64,000 bases of DNA. It comes from Novosphingobium sp. MD-1. Lineage in GTDB: Bacteria > Pseudomonadota > Alphaproteobacteria > Sphingomonadales > Sphingomonadaceae. The notes under the pieces were generated by a model. The model was not told the DNA's origin, searched no databases, and saw only the letters and a program-made list of their open reading frames with translations. Of the stretch, positions 19,457 to 29,083 are shown piece by piece. Position numbers and translations under genes: made by a program. The stretch's first letter is position 1, and each line of letters opens with the position of its first letter. Location of the stretch: contig NZ_BBXA01000019.1 in assembly GCF_001014975.1 (NCBI RefSeq), positions 18,501 to 82,500 on the forward strand, given 5' to 3'.

Positions 19457-20647
19457 ATGAGCAGTTTTGGCGAGCGGATGACGCGCATCGGCCTGGCGAT
19501 GGCCGGCAAGAAAAGCCCGTGGGGCGATCCTGACAGCGCCGACGGCAGCGAGCCGGGCGGCGCCGCGCCTTCGGCTACGGGTGGCGAGGACGCCGATGCG
19601 CCGGACGGACCGGCGGGCGAAAAGCCGCAGGAGCCGAAGCAACCGAACGGCCCCCGCAATCCCTGGCTGCCGCCTTCGTCGGGCGAAGGTCGGCGCTCCG
19701 CCAGCATCGAGGACATCTTCCGCGCGCGCACCGGGCGAGGCCGTCCTGGCGGAGGCGATGGCGGCGGCGGCAAGGGGCCGACGCTGCCGCGCCTGCCGCA
19801 GCGGCCGGACGGCAAGTCGTGGCTGCCGATCGGCATCGCGCTGGTCGTGGCGGTGTGGCTGGGCGCATCCATGGTCCATCGCATCTCGCCGCAGGAAAAG
19901 GGCGTGGTCACCACGTTCGGCAAGTATTCGCGGATGCTGGACCCCGGCATGGCGCTGACGCTGCCCTGGCCGATCCAGTCGGTCGCGACGCAGGACGTCA
20001 CCTCGATCCGCCGGGAATCGATTCCGGAAGGCGATGGCGAGAAGCTGATGCTCACGGGCGATCAGAACCTTGTCGACCTGTCGTACCTCGTGCGCTGGAA
20101 CATCAAGAACCTGAAGCTCTATTCGTTCCAGCTGGCCGATCCGGACCAGACGGTGCGCGAGGTGGCCGAAGCGGCGATGCGCCAGTCGATCGCCGAAGTC
20201 ACGCTGAACGACGCCATGGGCGCAGGCCGCGCCTCGATCGAACAAAGCGCGCGCGACCGGATGCAGAAGGTGCTCGACGCCTACCGTTCGGGCATCCTGA
20301 TCCAGGGCGTGGACATCAAGAAGGTGGACCCGCCCGCCAAGGTGGTGGACGCTTTCAAGGAAGTGCTGGCCGCACAGCAGGACGCGCAGAGCGACGTCAA
20401 CCGCGCGCAGGCCTGGGCGCAGCAAACCACCGCGCGCGCGCAGGGCGATGCAACCGCGTTCGACAAGGTCTATGAACAATACAAGCTGGCCCCGGAAGTG
20501 ACGCGGCGCCGGATGTACTATGAAACGATGGAACGCGTGCTGAGCCAGACCGACAAGGTGATCGTCGAAACGCCGGGCGTCACGCCCTATCTGCCGTTGC
20601 CGCAACTCATGCAGCAACCCAAGCCCGCACCGACGGAGGGCCGCTGA
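19457..20647 (+). CDS. hflK: FtsH protease modulator HflK
   Basis: 396 aa from ATG 19457 (MSSFGERMTRIGLAMAGKKSPWG); an in-frame ATG at 19400 lies in the mrp-hflK intergenic region. Residues 20-118 are a Gly/Pro-rich cytoplasmic tail containing NPWLPP, one membrane helix is at 121-140, then the SPFH domain (ISPQEKGVVTTFGKY...) and a long coiled coil with DAQSDVNRAQAWAQQT. HflK and HflC form a periplasmic cage around FtsH and tune its degradation of membrane proteins. hflC follows after 1 bp. Confidence 0.95.
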   Translation: MSSFGERMTRIGLAMAGKKSPWGDPDSADGSEPGGAAPSATGGEDADAPDGPAGEKPQEPKQPNGPRNPWLPPSSGEGRRSASIEDIFRARTGRGRPGGGDGGGGKGPTLPRLPQRPDGKSWLPIGIALVVAVWLGASMVHRISPQEKGVVTTFGKYSRMLDPGMALTLPWPIQSVATQDVTSIRRESIPEGDGEKLMLTGDQNLVDLSYLVRWNIKNLKLYSFQLADPDQTVREVAEAAMRQSIAEVTLNDAMGAGRASIEQSARDRMQKVLDAYRSGILIQGVDIKKVDPPAKVVDAFKEVLAAQQDAQSDVNRAQAWAQQTTARAQGDATAFDKVYEQYKLAPEVTRRRMYYETMERVLSQTDKVIVETPGVTPYLPLPQLMQQPKPAPTEGR

Positions 20648-20648
20648 C

Positions 20649-21503
20649 ATGGGCGGCTTCTTCGAGAACCTGTGGCGCGAACAGAAGGTGCTGCTCGGCG
20701 TGCTGGCCGCGGCGCTGTTGCTTGCGATCAGTTCGCTGATCGTCGTCGATGAAAAGGAACAGGTGCTGATCGTCCGGCTGGGCGATCCCGTGCGCGTGAT
20801 CAACCGTTTCCGGCCCAACACCGACTACGGCCAGACCGGCGCGGGCCTGAGCTGGCGGATTCCGTTCTTCGAGCAGGCGGTGCGCATCGACAAGCGCGTG
20901 CTGGACGTCGACCTGGAACGCCAGCAGGTGACCTCGGCCGACCAGCGCCGGCTGGAGGTGGACGCCTATGCCCGGTACCGCGTGATCGATCCGGTCAAGA
21001 TGTACCAGACCGCCGGCACGGTGGACCGCGTTTCCGAACAGCTCCAGCCAATCCTCAATTCGGCGCTGCGCCAGGAACTGGGCAACCGCACCTTCGCCTC
21101 GCTGCTGACCGCCGAACGCGGGCAGGCCATGGCCAACATCCGCGCCGGGCTGGACAGCGAAGCGCGCGAATACGGCGCGCAAGTGATCGACGTGCGGATC
21201 AAGCGGGCGGATCTGCCCGACGGCACCCCGCTGGAAAGCGCCTTCACCCGGATGAGCACCGCGCGCCAGCAGGAGGCGGCGACGATCCGCGCGCAGGGCT
21301 CGAAGAACGCGCAGATCATCCGCGCCGAAGCGTCCGCTTCCGCCGCGAAGACCTATGCCGACAGCTTCGGCAAGGACCCGGCGTTCTACGACTTCTACCG
21401 CGCGATGCAGAGCTATGACGCGACCTTCGCGCAGAAGGGCAGCAGCACCTCGATCGTGCTGTCGCCGGACAACGAATATCTGAAGCAGTTCAGGGGAAAG
21501 TAG
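20649..21503 (+). CDS. hflC: FtsH protease modulator HflC
   Basis: 284 aa. One N-terminal membrane helix (about 13-32, LLGVLAAALLLAISSLIVV), the SPFH domain (EKEQVLIVRLGDP... RIPFFEQAVRIDKRVLDVDLE), then a coiled coil with ARQQEAATIRAQGSKNAQIIRAEA and the C-terminal FDFYRAMQSY-type motif. It partners HflK in the FtsH-regulating complex. The gene begins 1 bp after the hflK stop. Confidence 0.95.
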   Translation: MGGFFENLWREQKVLLGVLAAALLLAISSLIVVDEKEQVLIVRLGDPVRVINRFRPNTDYGQTGAGLSWRIPFFEQAVRIDKRVLDVDLERQQVTSADQRRLEVDAYARYRVIDPVKMYQTAGTVDRVSEQLQPILNSALRQELGNRTFASLLTAERGQAMANIRAGLDSEAREYGAQVIDVRIKRADLPDGTPLESAFTRMSTARQQEAATIRAQGSKNAQIIRAEASASAAKTYADSFGKDPAFYDFYRAMQSYDATFAQKGSSTSIVLSPDNEYLKQFRGK

Positions 21504-21611
21504 GAACCGCGTCATTCAAATCCCGTTCATGCAACAAAGCGTGAAAAACGGGGCGGGATCTCACGCGGCGGCACTCCGCCCCAATCGAACAGACAAGAAG
21601 GAAATGGCCAC

Positions 21612-23153
21612 GTGCGATATGCTTATGGTGTGACTACGGCCCTGCTCCTCGCCGGCAGCGCTCTGACGCTGGTCACCGGATTTCCCGCCGGGGCGCAGGT
21701 CGCGCAGAACGACAGCGCGCAGATGCAGGCGGTCGTCCCCCGCGCCGGCGCGCCGGCCAGCTTCGCCGACCTGACCCAGCAGCTTCAGCCAGCAGTGGTC
21801 AACATCTCCACCCGCCAGCGGGTGAAGGTGCAGAACAACAACCCGTTCGCCGGCACGCCCTTCGGCGATCTGTTCGGCGGCGGCCAGGGCGGCGGCGGCA
21901 CCACGACGCGCGAGGCGCAGTCGCTGGGATCGGGCTTCGTCATTTCCGCCGACGGCTATGTGGTGACCAACAACCACGTCATCACCGCCGACGGCCAGGG
22001 TGAGGTCGAATCGATCACCGTGACGATGACCGACGGCACCGATTATCCCGCCAAGCTGATCGGCCGCGATGCCGCTTCCGACCTCGCGGTGCTGAAGATC
22101 AGCAGTTCCAAGCCCTTCCCGTTCGTGAAGTTCGGGGATTCGCGCAAGGCGCGCGTGGGCGACTGGGTGATCGCGATCGGCAACCCGTTCGGCCTGGGCG
22201 GCACCGTCACGCAGGGCATCATCTCGGCGGTCTATCGCAACACCGGTTCGGGTTCGGCCTATGACCGCTATCTGCAGACCGACGCATCGATCAACCGGGG
22301 CAACTCGGGCGGCCCGATGTTCGACATGCAGGGCAACGTGATCGGCATCAACAACGCGATCTTTTCGCCCACCGGCGGCAGCGTGGGGATCGGGTTCGCC
22401 ATTCCCGCCGAAACCGCCGCGCCGATCGTGGACAAGCTGATCAAGGGCCAGGCGATCGAACGCGGCTATCTGGGCGTGCGCATCCAGCCGCTGTCGGACG
22501 ATCTGGCCGCTTCGCTGGGTCTGGCCAAGAAGCGCGGCGAATTCATCCAGTCGGTGGAGCCGGGCCATGGCGCGGCCAAGGCCGGCATCCAGGCGGGCGA
22601 CGTGGTCGTCTCCGTGGCGGGCAAGGAAGTGACGCCGGAACAGACGCTGTCGTTCATCGTCGCCAACACCGCGCCCGGCACGCGCATCCCGATCGAACTG
22701 GTCCGCAACGGCCAGCGCCTGACCGTGAACGCGGTGGTGGACAAGCGCCCGACCGAAGAGGAACTGGCCAAGCAGAGCTTCGATCCCGACGCGCAGGATC
22801 AGGACGACAGCTTCGGCGGCAAGAGCCAGAGCCAGAAGCAGAACGGCACCGTGATCCAGCAGTCGCTGGGCTTGGCCGCCATTCCGCTGACCACCCAGAT
22901 CGCCCGCCAGCTTGGCGCCAGCGACGATACGCGCGGCGTTGTGGTCACGGCGGTCGACGATTCGTCGGACGCCGGCTCCAAGGGGCTGCAGCGCGGCGAC
23001 ATCATCCTGTCGGCCAATTACCGCGCGCTGACCAGCATCGCCGATCTCGAAGCCGTGGTGCGCGCCGCCAAGGCGGAAAACCGCGAAGCCGTGCTGCTGC
23101 GCGTCCAGCGCCGCGGCCAGCCGGCGATCTACGTGCCGGTGCGCCTGCGCTGA
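21612..23153 (+). CDS. degP: DegP/HtrA (Do)-family periplasmic serine protease
   Basis: 513 aa from GTG 21612. A signal peptide spans about 1-29 (ending GFPAGAQA-like). The trypsin-like domain carries the triad H122 (TNNHVIT), D157 (ASDLAVLK) and S232 (NRGNSGGPMF). Two PDZ domains follow at about 285-375 and 410-510, making the full Do architecture. It degrades or chaperones misfolded envelope proteins. It follows hflKC by 108 bp, grouping two envelope quality-control systems, and ends in a strong terminator. Confidence 0.94.
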   Translation: MRYAYGVTTALLLAGSALTLVTGFPAGAQVAQNDSAQMQAVVPRAGAPASFADLTQQLQPAVVNISTRQRVKVQNNNPFAGTPFGDLFGGGQGGGGTTTREAQSLGSGFVISADGYVVTNNHVITADGQGEVESITVTMTDGTDYPAKLIGRDAASDLAVLKISSSKPFPFVKFGDSRKARVGDWVIAIGNPFGLGGTVTQGIISAVYRNTGSGSAYDRYLQTDASINRGNSGGPMFDMQGNVIGINNAIFSPTGGSVGIGFAIPAETAAPIVDKLIKGQAIERGYLGVRIQPLSDDLAASLGLAKKRGEFIQSVEPGHGAAKAGIQAGDVVVSVAGKEVTPEQTLSFIVANTAPGTRIPIELVRNGQRLTVNAVVDKRPTEEELAKQSFDPDAQDQDDSFGGKSQSQKQNGTVIQQSLGLAAIPLTTQIARQLGASDDTRGVVVTAVDDSSDAGSKGLQRGDIILSANYRALTSIADLEAVVRAAKAENREAVLLRVQRRGQPAIYVPVRLR

Positions 23154-23182
23154 CCGCACGGGCGCGATAGCGGAACACGAAG

Positions 23183-23210
23183 AAGGAGGGCCTCAACGCC
23201 CTCCTTTTTT
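23183..23210 (+). terminator. rho-independent terminator after degP
   Basis: Stem AAGGAGGGC / GCCCTCCTT with a 6-nt loop (23192-23197) and a T6 run, 30 bp past the stop codon. Confidence 0.9.
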
Positions 23211-23244
23211 GTTGGCGGTTGGAAGGTGGGTGGCTGCCCACCCC

Positions 23245-23306
23245 CGGCCCCTCCCGCCAGCGGGAGGGGAGAAGAAGGGGCGGCCCCTCCCGCCAGCGGG
23301 AGGGGA
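23245..23306. repeat. Two identical 26-bp palindromic units
   Basis: The same 26-bp sequence occurs at 23245-23270 and 23281-23306, 36 bp apart. Each copy contains a palindrome with arms CCCCTCCCGC and GCGGGAGGGG around a 2-nt centre. It resembles REP-type extragenic palindromes common in GC-rich proteobacteria and lies between convergent genes. Confidence 0.8.
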
Positions 23307-23419
23307 GCGAGACTTGCGTCGCCGCAGGCGGCGCTAGTCAGTCGCAGCGGGGTGGGCTTTCCGCGCACCGCGTTCACACCCGAGAGGACCGGCCCTCCGG
23401 GGCAATTGCGAGCAAACGA

Positions 23420-25645
23420 TCAGGGGTTGCCCTGCCCTCCGCCAACGGTGGCGCGGGTGCCGCCGGTCGGTCGGGCGCGCGGTGCGGCCTGGCCGTTGGC
23501 GTCGTTCCGGCCCCGCCCGATCGCGCGGTCGAGGAAATCGTCGTTCGCGGCCGCCGGGCCGCTGCCATCGGCGCCGTTGCCATCGCGGTAGGTCGGCTGG
23601 CGTTCGCGCTGCGCCCCCGAGGGCGTGTTGCTGCCGATACCCGGCGCGCCGCCTGCTGGACCGTTCCCCGGCCCACCCGGTGCGCCGCCTGCCGGGGCCT
23701 GCCCGCCCTGGTCGACCAGATTGCCGTTCTCATCCACGTAGAAGTAGTTGTCGGAATTGTTGAGCAGCGCCTCGTCGTCGGGCTCGAGCTGCCATTGCGG
23801 CAGCTTGAGTTCGGTATCGAACTTCTCCGCCGGGCGCTTGGCGGTGGCGACTTTCATGTAGGCCGCGAACGCGCGCGCCGGCGCGGTGCCGCCCTGCAAT
23901 CCCGGCACCGCGTGGGCATCGTCGCGCCCCATCCATACGCCGGTGGTGATGCCGCTGGAAAAGCCGAGGAACCAGCCATCCTTGTTCGAGCTGGTCGTTC
24001 CGGTCTTGCCTGCCACCGGCCGGCCGATCTGCGCGGCGCGGCCCGTGCCGATGCTGACTGCCGTCTGCAGCAGATCGGTGATACCGGCCGCGACATACGT
24101 GGGCACAAGCTGCTGCGACGCATCAGGGCGGTGGCTATAGACCACCTCGCCGTCCGTGGTGGTGATCTTGCGAATGCCATAGGGCGTGACCGACGCGCCC
24201 TTGTTCTGCACCGCGGCGAAGGCGCGCACCATGTCGATCACGCGCACGTCGGAGGTGCCCAGCACCATCGAGGGCAACGTGTTGATCGGCGTGGTGATGC
24301 CGAAGCGGCGGGCCATGTTGGCCACCGCGCCGAAGCCTACCTCGTTGCCGAGCTGCGCGGCCACGGTGTTCTTGGAATAGGCGAAGGCGGTGCGCACGTC
24401 GATTTCGCCGGCGTAAGTGCCGCCCGAATTGCGCGGCGACCACCCGTCGATCGTGACCGGCGCATCGACCACGCGCGAATCCGGCGTGTAGCCAGCCTCG
24501 AGCGCGGCGAGATAGACGAACAGCTTCCATGCCGAGCCGGGCTGGCGCACGGCGTTGGTGGCGCGGTTGTAGTTGGACGTCACGTAATCCGTGCCGCCCA
24601 CCATCGCCAGCACCGCGCCATCGCGATCCACGCTGACCATCGCGCCTTGCGCGCCCTTGGGCGCATAGCCCTGGATCGCGCTGGTCGCGGCGTGCTGCAT
24701 GACGGGATCAAGCGTGGTCCAGACCTCGATCGGCTGGTCGTTGTCCGGCAGGATCAGGTCCAGTTGCGGCAGCACCCAGTCGGTGAAGTAACGCGCGGAG
24801 TTCTGGCCTTCCTCGCCCGCCAGCTTCACGTCCTTGAAATCGACCGCGGCGGCATCGGCGGGGGTGATCGTGCCGTTGCGCTGCATCACGTCGAGCACCA
24901 CCTTGGCGCGCCCGACGGCGGCATCGGCATCGGCGGTCGGCGAATAGTGCGAAGGCGCCTTCACCAGCCCGGCGATGATCGATGCCTCGGCCAGCGAAAG
25001 GCGCTCGCCCGAATGGCCGAAGAACTTGCGCGCGGCGGAATCGACGCCATAGGCGCCGCCACCGAAATAGACCTTGTTGAGATAGAGTTCGAGGATCTGA
25101 TCCTTGCTGAACTTCTGCTCCAGCGCCAGCGCCAGCACCGCCTCGCGCAGCTTGCGATCGAATGTGCGGCTGTTGTTAAGGAAGATGTTGCGGGCAAGCT
25201 GCTGCGTGATCGTGGAACCGCCCTGCCGCCAGCGCCCGCTTTCGACGCGGACCATCAGCGAACGGGCGATGCCCAGCGGGTCCACGCCCCAGTGTTCGCG
25301 ATAGCGCCGGTCTTCCACCGAAACCATCGCATCGCGCATCACGCGCGGAATGCGGTCATAGGGAATCCACCGGCCATAGCTTGGCCCCAGGGTGACGATT
25401 TCCGAACCGTCGTTGGCGCGCACGACGATCATCTGGCCGGCCTGGCTGGACTTCAGCTTCTCGTAGCTCGGCAGCGAACGCGCGGTGACGAACACCGCCA
25501 CCGCCACGCCGATCGCCGCGAGGAGCGCAAGGCCGCCGCCCCAGACGAAAATGCGCCGTATCCAACGGCGGAAGGCCGATGGCTTCTTCGGCGCGCGGGA
25601 AGAGCCGCCCGAATCCGGGCTGCGTGGAATATCCCGTCTGGCCAT
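23420..25645 (-). CDS. Penicillin-binding protein 1A family (bifunctional transglycosylase/transpeptidase)
   Basis: 741 aa. A short cytoplasmic tail and one membrane helix (about 33-54) lead to the GT51 transglycosylase domain with catalytic E111 (VEDRRYREHWG) and GGSTITQQLARN at 142-153. The transpeptidase domain has all three penicillin-binding motifs: SAWK at 371-374, SKN at 424-426 and KTGT at 547-550. The C-terminal about 80 residues are a Gly/Pro/Ala-rich low-complexity tail of unknown role. It polymerises and crosslinks peptidoglycan at the inner membrane. Convergent with degP. Confidence 0.93.
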   Translation of the reverse strand: MARRDIPRSPDSGGSSRAPKKPSAFRRWIRRIFVWGGGLALLAAIGVAVAVFVTARSLPSYEKLKSSQAGQMIVVRANDGSEIVTLGPSYGRWIPYDRIPRVMRDAMVSVEDRRYREHWGVDPLGIARSLMVRVESGRWRQGGSTITQQLARNIFLNNSRTFDRKLREAVLALALEQKFSKDQILELYLNKVYFGGGAYGVDSAARKFFGHSGERLSLAEASIIAGLVKAPSHYSPTADADAAVGRAKVVLDVMQRNGTITPADAAAVDFKDVKLAGEEGQNSARYFTDWVLPQLDLILPDNDQPIEVWTTLDPVMQHAATSAIQGYAPKGAQGAMVSVDRDGAVLAMVGGTDYVTSNYNRATNAVRQPGSAWKLFVYLAALEAGYTPDSRVVDAPVTIDGWSPRNSGGTYAGEIDVRTAFAYSKNTVAAQLGNEVGFGAVANMARRFGITTPINTLPSMVLGTSDVRVIDMVRAFAAVQNKGASVTPYGIRKITTTDGEVVYSHRPDASQQLVPTYVAAGITDLLQTAVSIGTGRAAQIGRPVAGKTGTTSSNKDGWFLGFSSGITTGVWMGRDDAHAVPGLQGGTAPARAFAAYMKVATAKRPAEKFDTELKLPQWQLEPDDEALLNNSDNYFYVDENGNLVDQGGQAPAGGAPGGPGNGPAGGAPGIGSNTPSGAQRERQPTYRDGNGADGSGPAAANDDFLDRAIGRGRNDANGQAAPRARPTGGTRATVGGGQGNP

Positions 25646-25806
25646 CAGTCTTCTACCGGACCTTTCCGTTTACTGCGAACCATGCTGGCGGGAGCAACAC
25701 GGCATCCGGCATGGATGGCCCCCAACGCGAACCGCCCTTTGCATAGGCGATTTGTAACGCAGGGTTAATCGGAAGTTTTCCCGCAGGCGGAAAAGGCCGT
25801 TTCCCG

Positions 25807-26205
25807 TCAATCCTCTGGCGAAAAATCCAGCGAGGCGCTGTTGATGCAATAACGCAGGCCGGTGGGCGCGGGGCCATCGGGGAAGACATGGCCAAGGTGC
25901 CCGTCGCAGCGCGCGCAGCGCACTTCGGTGCGGACCATGCCGTGCGTAACGTCGCGGTGTTCGTCCACCGCTTCGGCCTCCATCGGCGCATAGAAGCTCG
26001 GCCAGCCGGAGCCGCTGTCATACTTGGTGGCGGAGGCGAACAGCGGCGCGCCGCAGCCGGCGCAGACATAGTCGCCCGCTGCCTTGTTCTTTTCATACTT
26101 GCCGGTGAAGGCGCGCTCGGTGCCCGCCTGCCGCAGGATCGCGTACTGCTCCGGCGTCAGCCTTTCGCGCCATTCGGCTTCGGTGAGGTTCAGCTTGTCG
26201 GCCAT
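25807..26205 (-). CDS. msrB: Peptide-methionine (R)-S-oxide reductase
   Basis: 132 aa. Start ATG 26205 ([16 protein letters not shown]) is preceded by an AGGAGATCC ribosome-binding site. Zinc-binding cysteine pairs are at C48/C51 (CAGC) and C97/C100 (CARC), and the catalytic cysteine is C120 in [12 protein letters not shown]. It reduces the R epimer of methionine sulfoxide in proteins using thioredoxin. No signal peptide, so cytosolic. The nfeD/SPFH operon lies directly upstream on the same strand. Confidence 0.96.
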   Translation of the reverse strand: MADKLNLTEAEWRERLTPEQYAILRQAGTERAFTGKYEKNKAAGDYVCAGCGAPLFASATKYDSGSGWPSFYAPMEAEAVDEHRDVTHGMVRTEVRCARCDGHLGHVFPDGPAPTGLRYCINSASLDFSPED

Positions 26206-26234
26206 GGGGGATCTCCTTTGCCGCGCATATGGGG

Positions 26235-26675
26235 TCAGTCGGGAAACTCTACAATGAGCACCGCGCCATCGTGCCCGGCCACGCGCATCCGCGCGCCGAC
26301 CGGCGCATCCGGGCCGCGCACCAGCCATTCGGTGTCGCCCTGGCGGACGCGTCCCCCGCCGCCCTCGATCGCCTGGACGACGGTGACGCTCTGGCCGATC
26401 AGCCGACCGCCACGATCGTTGAGCAGGGGATCGGCCGAGACCACCGGATTGCGCGCCAGCCAGCGCCGTCCGGCAAGCAGCACGCAGCCGGCCAGCACCG
26501 CGAACAGCACGACCTGCGCCGCGATCGCCAAAGGCAGCGCCGCAGCGACGAAGCCGGTTAGCAGGGCCGCCGCTGCCAGCCAGATCAGGAAATAGCCCGG
26601 CGCAACCAGCTCCGCGATGGCCAGCGCCACGCCCAGCGCCAGCCAGCCCCAGTGCGGCGCCAGCGCGTCAAGCAC
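26235..26675 (-). CDS. NfeD family membrane protein
   Basis: 146 aa from GTG 26675, overlapping the SPFH gene stop by 8 bp. Hydrophobic helices at about 10-32 and 38-70 are followed by a soluble C-terminal OB-fold ([32 protein letters not shown]), the short-NfeD form without the protease domain. NfeD proteins pair with SPFH proteins and are thought to help membrane microdomain or protease function; the operon here shows the same pairing. Confidence 0.9.
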   Translation of the reverse strand: MLDALAPHWGWLALGVALAIAELVAPGYFLIWLAAAALLTGFVAAALPLAIAAQVVLFAVLAGCVLLAGRRWLARNPVVSADPLLNDRGGRLIGQSVTVVQAIEGGGGRVRQGDTEWLVRGPDAPVGARMRVAGHDGAVLIVEFPD

Positions 26676-27645
26676 GGCCCATCCCCGATTTGTCCGCCCC
26701 CGCCTTGTCCGCCGGTGCGGGGTTGGCCCGGGGCTTCACCGCATCGCCGATCAGTTCCCCGATCCCGCCCAGCGAGCCAATCAGTTGCGTCGCCTCCACG
26801 GGGAAAAGGATGGTCTTGGCGTTGGGCGAAACCGCGAACTGCTGCACCGCCTCCACATATTTCTGCGCCACGAAATAGTTGAGCGCCTGCGTGCCCGAAG
26901 ACGCGATCGCCTCGGACACGACCTGCGTGGCCCGTGCCTCCGCCTCGGCCGCGCGTTCGCGCGCCTCGGCATCGCGATAGGCCGCTTCGCGCCGCCCTTC
27001 GGCTTCGAGGATCTGCGCCTGCTTCTGCCCTTCGGCGCGCAGGATTTCCGCGCTTTTCAGCCCCTCGGCCTCGAGAATCTGCGCGCGCTTCTCGCGCTCG
27101 GCCTTCATCTGGCGCGCCATGGCGTTGGAAATGTCGGCCGGCGGACGGATGTCCTTGATCTCGACGCGGGTGATCTTGAGGCCCCAGGGCGAGGTGGCGT
27201 GATCGACCACGGCCAGCAGGCGGGCGTTGATCTCGTCCCGCTTGGACAGCGTCTCGTCCAGGTCCATCGAACCCATCACCGTGCGCAAGTTGGTGGTAGT
27301 GAGTTGCATGATCGCGACGAAGAGGTCCGATACCTCGTAGGCCGCCTTGCCCGCGTCCAGCACCTGGAAGAACACGATGGCGTCCACGCCGACCATGGCG
27401 TTGTCGCGGGTGATGATCTCCTGGCCGGGGATGTCGAGCACCTGCTCCATCATGTTGACCTTGCGCCCGACGCGATCGACGAACGGCATGATGAAATGCA
27501 GGCCGGGCGTGGCCGCCAGGGTGAACTTGCCCAGCCGCTCGATGGTATAGACATAGCCCTGGCGCACGACGCGGACGCCGGTGAAGAAATAGACGGCAAC
27601 AAGCACCGCCAGCAGAACGAGAACGCCTTCCATCGCCACCCCCAT
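26668..27645 (-). CDS. SPFH/band-7 family protein (stomatin/QmcA-like)
   Basis: 325 aa from ATG 27645; ATG 27633 is an alternative. One N-terminal membrane helix (about 5-22), then the SPFH domain with [28 protein letters not shown] and [17 protein letters not shown], a coiled coil rich in ILEAEG repeats, and a C-terminal segment ending at [17 protein letters not shown]. It is of the stomatin-like class that multimerises at the inner membrane. Overlap with nfeD indicates one transcript. Confidence 0.92.
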   Translation of the reverse strand: MGVAMEGVLVLLAVLVAVYFFTGVRVVRQGYVYTIERLGKFTLAATPGLHFIMPFVDRVGRKVNMMEQVLDIPGQEIITRDNAMVGVDAIVFFQVLDAGKAAYEVSDLFVAIMQLTTTNLRTVMGSMDLDETLSKRDEINARLLAVVDHATSPWGLKITRVEIKDIRPPADISNAMARQMKAEREKRAQILEAEGLKSAEILRAEGQKQAQILEAEGRREAAYRDAEARERAAEAEARATQVVSEAIASSGTQALNYFVAQKYVEAVQQFAVSPNAKTILFPVEATQLIGSLGGIGELIGDAVKPRANPAPADKAGADKSGMGRA

Positions 27646-27727
27646 CACTTCGATGCCGGAGTCTAGCGCACGGCGCATTCCAGCCAAGCACAAACCGCTC
27701 CGGCCACCGAAGCGCGATGGAAGCTGA

Positions 27728-28447
27728 TCAATAGTGCGATTTCTGATCCGGCTTCGCGAGGTCGTAACAGTGGGCGATGTCGTACTTTTCGACACCCCCG
27801 CCCTCGTCGAACGCTTCCTTGAGCATGGCGTCGTGCGCCTCGGCGATCGCCTGGTCGGCCTGGTCGCCGCTCCTGCCCGCGGCGATCAGCGCTTCACGCT
27901 CGCGCGCGGTCAGCACCGAGGCCAGCGTCTTCATGTCCTGCGCCGCCGGGGTCATGCCCTCGCGCCCATGAATTTCCTCGAAGGCGAGCGAGAGGATCGC
28001 GGTGCATTGCAGAAGGTCAGGCGCGCGCAGTGGCGGAACGGTCTTGTCCAGCAGCGGAAGACAGGCGCGCATCTGCGCAGCCAACGCGGCATCCGCGGGA
28101 TCGGCACTGGCGCCCTTCTGCAAGGTGCCGACATCGGCCACGATCAGATCGCGCACCTGTTCGCGCGTCAGGCCGGCTTCGGCGACGACCCGCGTGCTCA
28201 CCTCGACGAAATAGCGCTTTCCCCGCACGGCCAGCGGCGGGAACGCGAGCGCGGCAGGCGCCCCGTTGGCCTGCTCGGACGCAACGATCGCGAAGACGGC
28301 GGCGCATTGCAGCGCGGCGCGGTGTTCCGGGGTCAGGCTGTCGGCTGTAACCGCATCGGCGGCCGCATCCGCCGCCACGGCCGGGGATGCCGGCAGTGCA
28401 GATGGAACAAGCAACGAAAGCGCGGCAAGCGCGGCGGGAATGCGCAT
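27728..28447 (-). CDS. Hypothetical secreted protein
   Basis: 239 aa. A clear signal peptide ([26 protein letters not shown], about 1-26) predicts a periplasmic protein. The mature part is helical and Ala-rich, with four cysteines at wide spacing ([31 protein letters not shown]). Two similar segments, around [13 protein letters not shown] and [12 protein letters not shown], suggest an internal duplication. I do not recognise a family with a known function. Upstream of the SPFH gene on the same strand. Confidence 0.7.
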   Translation of the reverse strand: MRIPAALAALSLLVPSALPASPAVAADAAADAVTADSLTPEHRAALQCAAVFAIVASEQANGAPAALAFPPLAVRGKRYFVEVSTRVVAEAGLTREQVRDLIVADVGTLQKGASADPADAALAAQMRACLPLLDKTVPPLRAPDLLQCTAILSLAFEEIHGREGMTPAAQDMKTLASVLTAREREALIAAGRSGDQADQAIAEAHDAMLKEAFDEGGGVEKYDIAHCYDLAKPDQKSHY

Positions 28448-28471
28448 GGTCAGGCTATAGGCGCGGCGTGC

Positions 28472-28506
28472 GCAAAAAAGAAGCCGCGAGCATGACGCTC
28501 GCGGCC
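28472..28506 (-). terminator. rho-independent terminator of the CC_3452-family gene
   Basis: Stem GCCGCGAGC / GCTCGCGGC with a 5-nt loop (28492-28496). Read on the minus strand it is followed by a T-rich run (TTCTTTTTT). Confidence 0.8.
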
Positions 28507-28613
28507 CTGGCAGGTTTGGCGTGTCCGGCAGGGTAGCGGGAGGACACGCGCTGGAGAAAAGATCGGATCGGCCGGGCGCTTGTTAAGGCCCGGATCGATC
28601 CTTCAGGCCAGAA

Positions 28614-28958
28614 TCAGGCCTTCCCGCCGTTGCAACGGGCAAGTTCCTCGGCGGAAAGCTCGCCGTCCGGCGTGGCGAAGCGGGCGATCGTGCCAACCTT
28701 CTGGGAAATGCGCGCGCAGACCATTGCGGGGCGCGAGGTGTCGCGCGCGCCCGAGCATTCCGATCCGGTGCACGACCAGGCAACGCCGTGTTCGATCAGG
28801 CGCTTGGGCGCATCGAGAGCGGTTGCCAGGGTAACGGAATAGTAGCCGCCCGCTGCGTGCGAAGGCGTGGCGGTTGCAGTGAAACCGGCGACCGTTCCGA
28901 CCAGCGCGAGAACGGCAGGCGCAAGCTGGCGCAACGCGCCATGGCGAAGTGCAGTCAT
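28614..28958 (-). CDS. CC_3452 family secreted protein
   Basis: 114 aa. Signal peptide about 1-35 (LAPAVLALVGTVAGFTATATPSHA). The mature part YYSVTLATALDAPKRLI..GVAWSCTGSECSGARDTSRPAMVCARIS fits the small alphaproteobacterial family named after Caulobacter CC_3452: three cysteines in WSC-SEC-MVC context, then LSAEELARCN at the end. Function unknown. It is divergent from an HxlR regulator with a dyad operator candidate between them, so it may be that regulator's target. Confidence 0.8.
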   Translation of the reverse strand: MTALRHGALRQLAPAVLALVGTVAGFTATATPSHAAGGYYSVTLATALDAPKRLIEHGVAWSCTGSECSGARDTSRPAMVCARISQKVGTIARFATPDGELSAEELARCNGGKA

Positions 28959-29047
28959 GATTCTTCCCCTTTTTCATGGCAAGGAAATCATGGGGTCCTT
29001 GGAGAGGGTCGATTTCCGTTGCGAATCGTTTCCTATATCGATAGGTT

Positions 29048-29070
29048 TTAAGTTGCAACTAAAAACTTAA
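29048..29070. promoter_or_regulatory. Inverted-repeat operator candidate upstream of the HxlR gene
   Basis: Perfect dyad TTAAGTT-N9-AACTTAA, with a nested 10-bp palindrome AGTTGCAACT at 29051-29060. It ends 13 bp before the HxlR start codon, in an AT-rich stretch within GC-rich DNA. Its position would allow autoregulation and control of the divergent secreted-protein gene. Confidence 0.6.
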
Positions 29071-29083
29071 ATAGGCCGACGAT

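Noticed and set aside
23219..25768. 849-codon plus-strand frame opposite the penicillin-binding protein gene
   Set aside because: Mirror of the PBP codons; the minus-strand product has every catalytic motif of the family.
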